Shown here piece after piece: positions 27,401 to 38,745 of a stretch of DNA of 64,000 nucleotides (position 1 is the first letter of the stretch; each line of letters opens with the position of its first letter). This DNA is from Struthidea cinerea. Lineage: Eukaryota; Chordata; Aves; Passeriformes; Corcoracidae. The stretch spans positions 2,193,810 to 2,257,809 of the forward strand of contig VZTI01003931.1 of assembly GCA_013397865.1 (NCBI GenBank). The letters are read 5' to 3'. The notes beneath the pieces were generated by a model. It saw nothing but the letters and a program-made list of their open reading frames with translations. It was not told the DNA's origin and made no database searches. The position numbers and the translations under genes were made by a program.

Positions 27401-29404
27401 GCACAAGGTCCTCTTTGAAGCAGAGAACCTTGTGCTACTAGAAGGAAGATATTGTATGTCCCTAATATTGGCAAAATATTCTTTAATATTGTTAAGCTAC
27501 CACACAGACAATTTGATTAAAATGCATAGCCAAAAACCTACTTTGAGACAAAGATTTTTGTCCTAGCAAATTACAGATTTAATCTCGAAGAAGTACAAAG
27601 CTCATTGCTAAAAATAATCTCTCCAGAACCACATAAACATTCAAGTAAATTTCTGTTTAATTTTAGTATTGTTTGCTCACTGTTGTCACCAAGAGCCACA
27701 GTCACGGGCCATGAAGTCACATCACCTTAAGTATTGAAAAGTTTATAGTTACTACATAATTGAGTTTACTTGTACATTGTCAAAGGTAATTTTTAAAGGC
27801 TTCAGGGCAGAAAACTGATCATTTGATGCCATCAAAAATGAGATAAATGTCTGGTGTCTGCCCATAATACAGTAAAATCCAGTGGCATACTTCCACAGTT
27901 AACAATATTATGAGAAAAACAAAGCACTTTTTTTCCATAGAATTATGCATTGTCTCCCATATTGTCACTTCTTTTCTTATTTGGACACTTCTATTGCCTT
28001 GTATAAATACACCATCTCCACATCTTCATTTTTCTAAGGAGAATACACTGGGGGCTTCTGCCTCCCCACCAAACCTGAACTGTCTTTAATTTGGTAGAGC
28101 TAAGACGAATGTGTGAAAAAAATGAAAAAGGAAAAGCCTCTCATTATTCAATAGCGTTTGACGTGACTACAGAACTGGGAAAAACAGCATAACTTTAAAT
28201 TGCACGTGCTATCATACTGTGACATTATATTACCAGGTGCTGATAAAACATGACTCTATGGGAAATGATGATACACCTTTGTCATAGAAAATGTTAGGTG
28301 CTTTGGAACAGTATCACTTGCTGTTTTGAGAAAGAAAAATTCTAAGTTATCAGGAAACTTACAGGATGGCTGCACCCAACACTGAAGAAAATTACTTGAA
28401 AATAGTTTCAACTTCACTGCCCAGAGCATACATTAAATGCATTATCTGTATTGAGCTCTGCTGCAGCTCTAAATTTTGTGAAATGTGGTTTTCACTGAGG
28501 CTAATGAAACTGGTAATCCCTATGGAGAGTGAAATTTCAGCATTTTCCTTATTCAGTGGCTTCTCATTTTCCAACCAGACCACCTCAGGCTATGATTTAC
28601 CAGAGCTCAGATACTAAGGTTTGAGGGCCTTTTTAAACATGTGGATAGGAGACCTTTTTGGAAAACTTGGTTCCGAAGGAAGAAACAATATTACTACACT
28701 ATTATAAACTCAGAATTAGTTGGCACCCAGCCACTGAAACTGCTTTCTTTTGACCAAGATCTAAAATACAAGCGTAATTAGCAGACAACTTTCGAAAGAT
28801 TATTGGGGTGTTAGTTTTCAGTTGGTTTTTTGTGGGTTTTTTCCCCCACAAGAGGAAATGTCTGTACTCCTATTTCAGTGATCCCTAAAATTGGGGTGAT
28901 ACAGACCATCCATAGGCAATTGGCATAAGGTCAGCAGGAGCAAACCTAGTCTACCAAAAATTTTCAGAGAAGTCTAACCTAGCCATGTGAGTGGGGTTGT
29001 TTTGTCCTGTGGCCAGGGTGGTTTCCATCCAAGACTAGGAGCTCTAATGTGGGCTTTAATGTATCATCATGTTAGTGTTTGTACACAGATCAAAGATCAA
29101 AAAGCCCCATTTGACGCTTACTAAAAAGTTAGGACTTAACTCTAGATTAAGACATCTAAAAATCAGGTTCTACATATGACATAGATGTTCTCACTCCCAC
29201 TGTAGCTAGTGGAGAACTGATCAATGTAGTTGGTAAAATCCAAAAGCAATTCAGCTCAAAAGTCTTTTCTGAATTTGGCAGCTCATAAAGCCAGCACAGT
29301 TAAGAGCACAGTTTCTGTGGCTAATTTTATACAAATTAATGATGCATCTGTCCACCCTCTTCATTACTTTCAGCTACTCAACCCAAATGACCAGGGATGC
29401 ACGC
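24429..29404. other. Intergenic DNA, no gene recognised
   Basis: AT-rich noncoding sequence. It contains an A14 run near 25,055 and an imperfect tandem duplication at 27,229-27,261. A perfect 7-bp hairpin (TTGTGGG / CCCACAA) lies at 28,830-28,851. No gene-like frame stands out. Confidence 0.5.
27229..27261. repeat. 19-bp period duplication
   Basis: TTAATTCTATCACC occurs twice, at 27,229-27,242 and 27,248-27,261, separated by TTCTA. Confidence 0.9.
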
Positions 29405-29990
29405 TGTTGTGGTGTAACCTCAGTCAGCAACTTAGCCACTTGTTCATTCCCCCCTGGTGGAATGGGGGAGGAAATCAGAAGAGGTAAAGTGAGAAGATTT
29501 ATGAGTTGAGATAAAGACAGATCAATGAGGTAAAGCAAAAGACACACATGCAAGGAAAGCCAAACAAGCAATTAATTCACTGCTTCCCATGGACAGGCAG
29601 GTGCTCCAGCATCCCCAGGGGAGCAGGGCTCCATCATATCCAGTGGTAACTTGGGAAGACAAACACCATCACTCGAAATGTCTCCCCCTTCCTTCTTCCC
29701 TCAGATTTATATGCTGAGCCTGACTCCACAGGGTATGAAAAATGCCTTTGGTCAATGGGGGCAGCTGTCCCAGCTCTGTTTCTTCAACTCCTTGTGCACC
29801 CCCCAGCCTTCTCACTGGTGAGGCAGTACAAAAGGCAGAAAAGGCCTTGACTCTGTACAAGCCCTTCTCAGCAATAACAAAAACATCTCTATATTATCAA
29901 TCCTGTTTTCATCGGGAATCCAAAGCAGAGCCCCACAAGAGCCACTGTGAAGACAATTAACTCTACCCCAGCCCAAACCCCATGCCCACA
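29405..29990 (-). mobile_element. Solo LTR of an avian ERVL-type endogenous retrovirus
   Basis: The 586-bp interval reads TGTTGTGG... to ...GCCCACA on the plus strand, so it has TG/CA termini in both orientations. The body follows a long terminal repeat that I associate with bird ERVL elements: 'GAGATAAAGACAGATCAATGAGGTAAAGCAAAAG', 'CTTGGGAAGACAAACACCATCACTC', 'AGAAAAGGCCTTGACTCTGTAC', 'CTCAGCAATAAC' and 'AATTAACTCTACCCCAGCCCAAACC' occur in order at 29,509-29,980. On the minus strand a TATA box (GCATATAAATC) sits near 29,705-29,715, with U3 at higher coordinates, which fixes the orientation. No internal viral genes flank it, so it is a solo LTR left by recombination. Flanks TGCAC on the left and TGCAT on the right, a few bases off the ends, could be a decayed target duplication. 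Open frames inside it are shadows. Confidence 0.8.
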
Positions 29991-32900
29991 TGCATAGCAG
30001 GATCATACAGTTTTGTCACAAGGCAGAAATTCACATCTCTACATACCATAAGCACTACTTTACTTCAACAGTGTCATCACTATCCATATTTTTACTCATC
30101 TCTGTGTCTTTACTTCAAAGCTCCACTGTAAAGCAAACAAAGGAGAAGCATAGCAGTTCAGATTTGGTTTAATTTCCTATCAGCATTAAGTTCTCTTGGA
30201 GAAATGTATAATGCCATAATCTACGCAAAGCACCTAAAGTTACCTAAATGCCTGAGCTGCCTGCTGAAAATATACTGATCCTATACATTCTCTATGCAGC
30301 CCTTGCTGACTGACACCTATGGAATCCAATATGGAATTTAAATCGCCCCCTACACAGACTTCTCCAGCTCTGTCCAACAATTGCACCTCAGCATTACAGC
30401 AAGATTCAAGCATCCTCCCAAGCATGACATTTAACTGAAAAAGGTTCAGCCCTCAGGGAAAGTCTGGATGAAGATGCTAAAGATATCCCCTGCAGATCAG
30501 CTTAAAAGCTTTTTAACTTGGCTAATAGATGGAAGTCTCATTGTATTAGTATCAGCTAATTGATTTTGGGGAACAAAACCCTCTTGCCTTAGGTTTAGCC
30601 TGCCTTATAACTGCCCTATAGTTTGCTGGTAAAGCTGAATAGTCAGAGAAGAGTCTTACCAGATGCAGCAGAGACTGGAAATTGGATGTTTTCCAACACA
30701 GCAGTTGGTATAGACACTATCTGGATTATGCAGTCCCTTATTAAGTAGTGTCAAGGATTAGCCAGAACTAAAAACACTTGTGGGATTAGGGATTTATTTA
30801 TATGAGGACAATCAGGAAAGTGAATTAACTAAAAATGTTACTTTAAAGAGAAGCTGTAAAACTACATTAAATCCTAATGTGGATGTTCTCCTTTAGAAAC
30901 TACATTTGAATGATCTAACTTCACTGATGAAGTAAATTAAATTAAATTAGGACCACTTGAATTCTGGATAAGAAGGTCCTTAGGGGTTTTAATGACGTTT
31001 AACTGATCTATTTCTAAGTCACATCTTTAGCTGACTCACATTAATTTTCACGAATTGCTCCATGTAGATAACTCTCAAGTTCTGAAATGAGGAAAGCCCA
31101 TAAAAAGAAAAGTGACTGCCAAATTAATGGCAACAAGACATTCCTAAAAACAGTTGCAACACAGCTTGTTCATCTGCAAAGGCAATAGCAATCACAATGA
31201 CTCTGGATCTGCATACTGAAGGACAAGATTTAGTAACAGGCTCTCAAGTCTCCTTGTGACTATGCTCAACTGAGGCTTCTTCTGTACTTCTCAGATTGAA
31301 AACAGCTTGCTCTGCAATTGTTGTTTAGCCAGCACTAAAAAAGATTTTAGATTTTAGGAAACTCTAAACATTTTGGAAGGCATTTAGGCCAAAGTTAAGA
31401 TTTATAATTAAAGATCTGTAAACTACTCACGCGTCAAGAGAGTACTTCTTTTTTTTCATTCCAAGTTCAACTGCTGGAGGCAAAACAAACACAAAAAAAT
31501 CCCTCATAACTCTGCTCTTGTTTTTTTCTATTTCTGTAATCTATGCAATCTATGGTTGACAACTCATAACTAACCTAGTTCTTGTATTGTATCAGAAAGG
31601 CAATGGGACAAATAGCATTACTGACCTTTCTGCTTTTTGTTCAATATCCTATTTCCAGAGTGGAAGGAACTATGTAGTTCTACAGTATTACTAATATTTG
31701 AGCCAAATTGTGCAACAATTCCTTTGCTGTAAATTCAGCTAATTTATCATTCTCACCCTTCTATTGTGCATCTAGACTTCCTTCTGTGATTTTTTTCTGT
31801 CTATAGAACAATTGCTATTACAGATACTCATATTCAGGGTGTACATAAAACTTCATTCCCTCATACAAGGTTTCCTCAAGAAGGGTAATATAAGAATAGG
31901 CATTTAAATTTTAATGCTGGGCACCATAAACAGTTTTTCCTTCCAAAGAGGTAGTTTTACGAGTCCCTCTCATGACATGTGCAGTAATGAGCATCTTAGC
32001 ACTGTAGGTGGGCTGTAGTTATTGCTGTTCAGAGAGCATATCTACACCCAGAGGGAGAAAAAAAGGCTGGAAGCAGGCTAAAATATGCTGAACCATTGGC
32101 TCAATTTCTTTTGTCTTCACCACTGTCAGTAAGTAAAGGTAAAAGCACCCACATTATGCCTCAAAAAAACCAACTCACAGCTTTTCCTTGTGCAGAGAAC
32201 AATCTGTGAAGGCCTAACCTTTGCAGCTGACAGCAAACACATGTTTAGATTAAAATGCAGGTCTTAAAATATCCTGCTCTTGAACACATACACTTACAAG
32301 GATGTTATGTCTAATTTTGGCCTTTTGGAAGGCTAACTATTTTCAGAACCCATTTTATTGAAGTCTTAGGATACTTGCAGAAATAAAGTACTACATGTTC
32401 ATTAGGTAGAAAACGTGTTTCAAAAATCAAGATTCATCTGGTGCTTTCTCCTCACTTAAAAGAACAAAAGAAAAAGATACTTTGCACCAAAAGCCAAAGA
32501 CATTACATTATTTTCATTAATTATGGTCTGAGAAAACATTCAGAGTTGTTAAAGGGGCAGAAAACCTAAAAAGCTGTAGAAGAGCTTAGTTTGGCACCTT
32601 TAATTTTTTCTGTTATGGAATGAAGACTTTAGCATTTTTGTTAATAATTCCTGATGTTTTGCCCATTACACCATCATTTTCAATAGAAAGGAAACATAAC
32701 CTGCTTATTTCAGAGCACTGAACAAACCAACAAAAGTGGGAAAGGGGTTGCATTTACAAAAATGTAAAGAATGCAATTTGTCTCCAAACTTTCTGGAAAG
32801 CACAAGAGGCTAAAATCAGAGAGGTTAAGAGGAGGAAAGTTTGCCAGTTTTAAAACTGAAGAGGAAGCCAATTTAACCCTGACTTAGTCAGTGTTTGTGA

Positions 32901-34960
32901 AATCCTAGCATACATGCAGACCTTTAAATGAAAAAAAACGACCCTGCTTCTCGATTACTCTGGGGTGATAGCGACTGCAGAAATTCTGTGGTTGTGGTAT
33001 AAAAGTATTCTGATGCTATTTTCCATCAGAAAAGATAAATTGTTTCATTCTCGGGTTTTGAACTCATAATGGCTTAAGCACACAAGTAATCCTTCCGAAT
33101 TCTGAAATACCATATGTTTTTCAGGATTGTGATTGCTTGTTTGTTATGTATTTGTACACATTTTTCCATGACAAACATAACAAGTAAAATTGCAAAAGCC
33201 TGCTTAGTTCAGCAAAAAACCACCCTGTTTTCTGCTTACTTAATGAGCTGAATCCACTCATGAGTGGTTGAACAAGTAACAGTGGCTGTAAAAAAAGAAG
33301 TTGGACCTTGGGGCAGAACTAAGGGAGAGTGGAAGAGGAAGCAGAGGATAACAGAACCTGAAATCCTCCTTTCAGCAGTATCAAACCATTGGATGTGCTC
33401 AGAGACCTCATTTCTTTGCAGATTTAAGGACGCAAATATGACATCTTAAAAAGAGCAAGCCTCTCTGCCCTATTCTCTTCCCTTGCTTCCCAGGGGTACA
33501 GTTCTGCCAAAAAGAGCAGTTTGGTCTTATAAGATTTAAGAAACATTTCTTCTTAATTGATGTTCAAGCATTTCTAGCAACTCCAGTGCATTGAACACAA
33601 TCTAATAGGGAAAGATCTGCCTACTTAATAATAACTGCAATGCTTTCTCACGCTAGTCAAGAGTATTGAATCTCCTGACAAGACATTTCTATAGGGTTTA
33701 CCAAAAGCAAAGGCTTTCTTGCTGTAAAAATTAAAACAATTTCTTTTCAGTTTCCATCCTCCCAAAAACCAGCTTGAGCAGTTAAACTTGAGTCCTTTCC
33801 AAGCACCTTTTTTGACTACACAACACACTTCATAATTTAAAAGAGAAAAGTTTTCCTTTACGAACATCAACATTAAAAGCTTTTAATAAAAAAATGTTTT
33901 ACAACTTTAACCATAAAATTGTTACTGGAAGACTATATTTTCAAGATGGAAAACATTTTGGGGGAAACAGAAATTTATTTGGATACTACTGTAAATAATT
34001 ATCAACATGTACTGGCACACTTTGCTGGAATGCACAAAATGCAGAACAGGAAAAAATGTTGCCCATTTCTATCTAGTTTTAAATTAGACCTTTGTTCAAA
34101 AGTCCATTTCAGATCAGAGGTTTTTTTTGCTTAAACCAACACTGGAAGAGGTGAACTATTAAAAAAAAGAAATCCCCCCAAATGAAAAATAGGATTATCC
34201 AATTTTATTTTCTGCCCAGTTTTGATAAAACCTCAGTGATAAAACCCCTCATATGGTATCCTACATAATATATTGATATAGAAGCAGCATGTGCAAAAAT
34301 CCTAAAAGTACAAGAAACTTTTAATGCATATTAAATATAACATATCAAAGTCATCAGCCCAACACTGTAAAATAATACAAGTACAGGGACCACAAAGTCC
34401 CACAGGACAGCATTTCATGCTGTCTTCCGCCCTTTTCCTGGACTAGAAATACTCTCATGGCAGGTTCTTCTACAAAATTTACCATAAACAGATAAAATTG
34501 ATGATATTTTCATTTTGAATGTTACATCTACAGACCCCCAAATATACCAGCAGTTTTATTTAAGCAGCTAAATTTTACTACTGATTGGAGAAAGGAAAAC
34601 AGATGTGTGTGTGTGTGTGTAGGAAATGTAATTGTAGGAGGGAAGGCAAGCAGAATCAAATGTGAACTCCTGCATCCAAAAGATGGTGGTAGCAAGTGTG
34701 GGGTGTAACATATGTTGGAACACTGTTCTTAATTTTAACATTCTTTTGGATGGGTAAATTCATGGCAATTATACCACTAACATTCTTCAGCCACTTGAAA
34801 GCACAGGAATGTAAGAACAGAAGAATGGTAGGAAGGGACTACAAATAAAGGGAATGCATGGATAAATCAGCAGATAATATGCAGGAATATTAAGATGATT
34901 GATGGACAGAAAGTGAGAAGGAAAAGTAGTGTGACTAGAGACTCTAGAGCCTCCAGAGAC
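29991..34960. other. Intergenic DNA, no gene recognised
   Basis: AT-rich noncoding sequence with only short frames. A (TG)n microsatellite lies at 34,604-34,620. Nothing else is recognised. Confidence 0.5.
34604..34620. repeat. (TG)n microsatellite
   Basis: Seventeen bases of uninterrupted TG/GT repeat. Confidence 0.92.
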
Positions 34961-35603
34961 TGAGGTTTGCCAGCTGAGCTCTGCAGCAGTGGGTCTGCTG
35001 CCACGCTGCCTCCCCCTGAGGGCTCGGCCTGCGGCTGGTGGGGGTTGTTGCCCGCACGGTACGGCGTGCCCTGTTTGGGGAACTGCGTGCCTCAGTTTCC
35101 CCGGCCGGCAGCCGTCCGCCCCAAGCAGTTCATAAACCGCAGCGAGGACAAAGATGAAAGAGTGGAGTCTCGGTGCTACTTTTCCAAGTTTATTTCTCTG
35201 TCTCTAAGGGCAGGGAGATAGATCTTGAAGGGGAGCTGATGCTGAGAGAATCTCGGGGTTCTTTGTCTCGGCTCTGGGATTTATGGGGGTACAGTGAGAG
35301 GAGGATACAGCAGGGCCAACCAGTCAGGAGGTTGACGACACATGACAGGAGACCAATAGAGACATCTCAGGTGAGAAACAAAGTTATACTAACTTATAAA
35401 AATTATCTCTAAAAATTATTTCAGACCATGCGAGCCAGCCACAGGGTCAGAGGCTCTGTGGTGTGGATGCTGCTGTGGTCCAGAGCTGTCTTTTGATTCG
35501 TCCTCTGGGATAGAGTCGGATAAGGGGAAGTCGACCCACTCCAGCCCCCTCGCTCCGAACATGGGCTGAATCACAGCAACAGTCTGCGGCTGTAAGATGG
35601 GTG
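34961..35603 (-). mobile_element. Probable LTR or ERV 3' fragment, GC-rich, minus orientation
   Basis: A sharply bounded GC- and CpG-containing island within AT-rich DNA. Read on the minus strand it has the layout of a retroviral LTR: a TATA-like CCATAAAT at 35,279-35,286, then an AATAAA polyadenylation signal at 35,189-35,194 about 90 bases downstream, followed by a GC-rich U5-like part to 34,961, where the plus strand begins TG. Sequence from about 35,400 to 35,600 has a different character and could be U3 or the end of an internal region. It carries a short open frame ending at a TAA near 35,420, which I do not assign to a viral protein. I found no primer-binding site, purine tract or clear target duplication, so boundaries and family are uncertain. 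Confidence 0.5.
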
Positions 35604-38589
35604 GAGTGCATGCACTGGAGACTGAAGGAAGGAGTGCACAAAAGAGGAAACACCATCTTACTCAATTGCAGACACACTGTCAATTATCCTTCTTGGTTCC
35701 TCTCTTTTTGAAGGTAACAGACAAGGCCAGGAACCTTTGGAAATTAGAGTTATACACACAAGAATTCAGCGAGAGACAATTATGAACACTTTCCAAAGGC
35801 TAGTTGTTAAAGATCTTCTGTCTCAGATTATTTCTAAAAGGGAGATAAAATATCTAGCTAGTCTACACAAGATATTGAGTTGTTGGCAGAAAAGCTCTTT
35901 TCAGTACGTGGGGTACTATAAGTGTTATTACCATTACTACTACTAAGAAAAAAAACAGTAAAATATGGTATTGAACAAAGGGCAACACACTGCAATATTG
36001 TTACATCCTGCTTTAAAGTAAATATATTTCTATCCCTAGTAACAGAAATACACTATAAAATGGCAACTTGTAAAAATAAATCCAGACAAATAATCTAAGG
36101 AGGGTGGGAGTGATACAAGAAATTGGCATTGGTTTGCTTGACTGCTTTTATGCTAAATGACATGAGGATTGGGCTGAATACTCTAGACTGTAATATTCTC
36201 TGTTAAGGTTGATTTGTTCAAATCCATTACTCTTGTCAGAGTTTGGTCATTTATGCATCTACTGGGGAGAGAAATCAAATATTATAAACACTCAAGGCAA
36301 TGATGTAACTCCCGTATTGTATTTTTTTCAGTTTGAAGCTACTGCAGACCACTTAGATGTTGCAAATCCCTTTATTCCCTCCACAGGAGTCTGAAAACAC
36401 TGACCTTTCTTTACTGTATGCAACTTACAGTGGAATAAAGAATATGCTGGTTTGACACTAGGCAGGGTAGCTTGGATGTACATATCCAAGACGAGCTAAC
36501 TAACCTATTTAGTGACTGACAAAAGTCCATCCCGAGGCAGGACGAGTCGCAGTACAGACTGTTAAAGCCTAAACACACCAAACTGCCTAAATGAAACTCC
36601 AGGCCCCTGTCTAGCTACATTATGCTGGGTACCCACAGGAACAGTTCTAAAGCCAGCTCAGGTGTATCCTGAGGAGCTATGGCTGCATTGCTAGACTGGA
36701 GCGTAGATGTATGATAGGAGAGATGACTGCAGATATTCATCAGCTTTGAAAATTAAAAATTGCTCAGGATAAGAGCAGTAAAGAGACAAAGACAAATTTG
36801 TAAAGGAAATAAGATTTTACTTTCTGGAAATTGCATTTGGACATAAAGTCTGATTAATGAAAATTTAGTAATTTTTTAGCATCTAATCACATTTACTCAG
36901 GATGGTTTGAGTTCTCACCAGTGCTGGTTATTCAGTAAATTCCCAATCAATTAAATACATTATGTTTCTTCAGTTTCATCTGAAGCTTTGGTGGGAAGAT
37001 TTCTCACCCAGAAACTGATCAGAAACTGATTCCAGTCCAAAAGGTTCCTTGCAGGAATGCACAGATTGTGAAGATTTCTATTTTTAACTTCCTGGGCAAA
37101 AAGCTTGCTCATTTTCTTACTTTGGTCAGCAATTTACACAACCAAAGGTAGCAAAAGCCTCCTCAGATGGGAGCACTACTTCCTTATGCATTTATTTCTA
37201 CCTCATTTTTGGTTTTATTTTGAGCAAAATGTCTCTACAGGTATCCTACGTATAAAGCTAAAATCCTTGGAAAAGAATGTATACAAAAGTCAAATACAAC
37301 TTATTTAAAATTCAGTAAGTACTTCAAACATTTTAGCATGCACGTAAGTCCCAACAATATTTTTGGGAAGGGAGGGCAGCAGATCTGCTTCTTAAGAAAT
37401 TTATCATTTCTGAGGGAAAATATCAGAAGTTTGATGTATGAAATAGAGGGATGAAGGCAATAGGAGTTTCAAATCCTTTTTTGGTCATGAACTGATCTAC
37501 AGCTATGTAGTCAATCATGTGATTTCGTTGAGATACAATTTATTAAGGAACTTAAGCCTGCCAAATTGTAACCATGAATGATTCTATTACCAAGAATAAA
37601 AATATTGGAAGATCTTTATCTATTTGGATTCCAGCTGCTCAGAAAATGAATAAAAATATTATTTAAAAACTTTAAATATTAAAGATATATATGAATTTTA
37701 AATTAGAGAATGCAATCTTCATTTTTATATGAATTATATTAGCAAGCTATATTTTTAGGCTTATTTTCTTAAACTGACCTCTTTTCTGTTCTGAAACTCC
37801 TATTAATCATCTCCTTGTTGTACAGTCTCACACACTAAGTCATTGTTATCACATAAGTTGTCCCAAAGAGGTGACAAATCATTATATTTCTGAACAAATA
37901 GATGTGCAAAAACACTTCTAGCAGGAGCACTTACAGTTTGATTAAAGGTGAAACAAAATGAAAGTGAACGCTAGCTTTTTGTGCTTCTATAATGTTTTTC
38001 CTTACTTGATCTTTAATCTTTTAGAGAGATTAAAAGAAGAAGACCGGTGCAATTTGTTTCAACAATAACAGTGTTAGTTCAGAACGAATGCCTACAGAGA
38101 TCTGCAGTGCCAGACAGCAAGAATTACTAAGAACAGTAGCAAGGATGTAGCCATGAATTTAAAATATAGAGATACAATTTACAAATCTCATTTTGCTTAC
38201 CTGTCATTGCAATTAGCAGTACACTAAATGGCTGTGATAAGTAGTCATGGTAATAGGCGACCCTTTTTTTTAAGTCAGGATGAATTTGAAAGAACTTCTT
38301 TCAATAGTATATCCTCTCACTCTTCAGGGGACCCTTACTGCGACAAAATAGATACAAAAACATAATCGTAAAACCTCAACATTTGCTACAGCATTGAGAC
38401 TCTACAGCATTGGACTGGAAAAAACTTTTTTTTTCTCTCTATCTGTCCCAGAAAATACCTGGTAACAAATTTCTGACTTTTAAAAGATATCTATATCCAT
38501 CTAGCTATCTATATATGTATGCTAAATATAAAGTAAAATATAATGAAATCGTTTGGGAAAAAAAAAATAAGACGTTCAATAACTTACCT
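35604..38589. other. Intergenic DNA, no gene recognised
   Basis: Noncoding sequence, AT-rich apart from the first 100 bases. Two adjacent copies of an 11-bp unit (CAGAAACTGAT) lie at about 37,010-37,031. Around 38,485-38,520 there is an imperfect ATCT/AT tract. Confidence 0.5.
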
Positions 38590-38745
38590 AGAGAAGCAAT
38601 GAAAATCCTGTTATTTGCAGAGATATTTAAAACTAAATTGCCCAAAGCACTGAAAAAGTTTACAGTAGAAAACCATTTGGCTGGGGAACGCAATGGGCTA
38701 CATAAAGTAGTAAGTCTTTCCCAACTCTAGATTCCATGATTCATA
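38590..38745 (+). repeat. Diverged CR1 LINE 3' fragment
   Basis: Ordered weak matches to the CR1 3' end: 'GCAGAGATATTTAAAACTAAATTGCCCAAAGCACTGAAAAA' at 38,618-38,658 parallels 'GGAGATATTCAAAACCCGACTGGACAAGGCCCTGAGCAA'. This is followed by 'GTAAGTCTTTCCCAACTCTAG' and a decayed tail ATTCCATGATTCAT at 38,731-38,744. Older than the copies at 24 and 50 kb. Confidence 0.6.
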
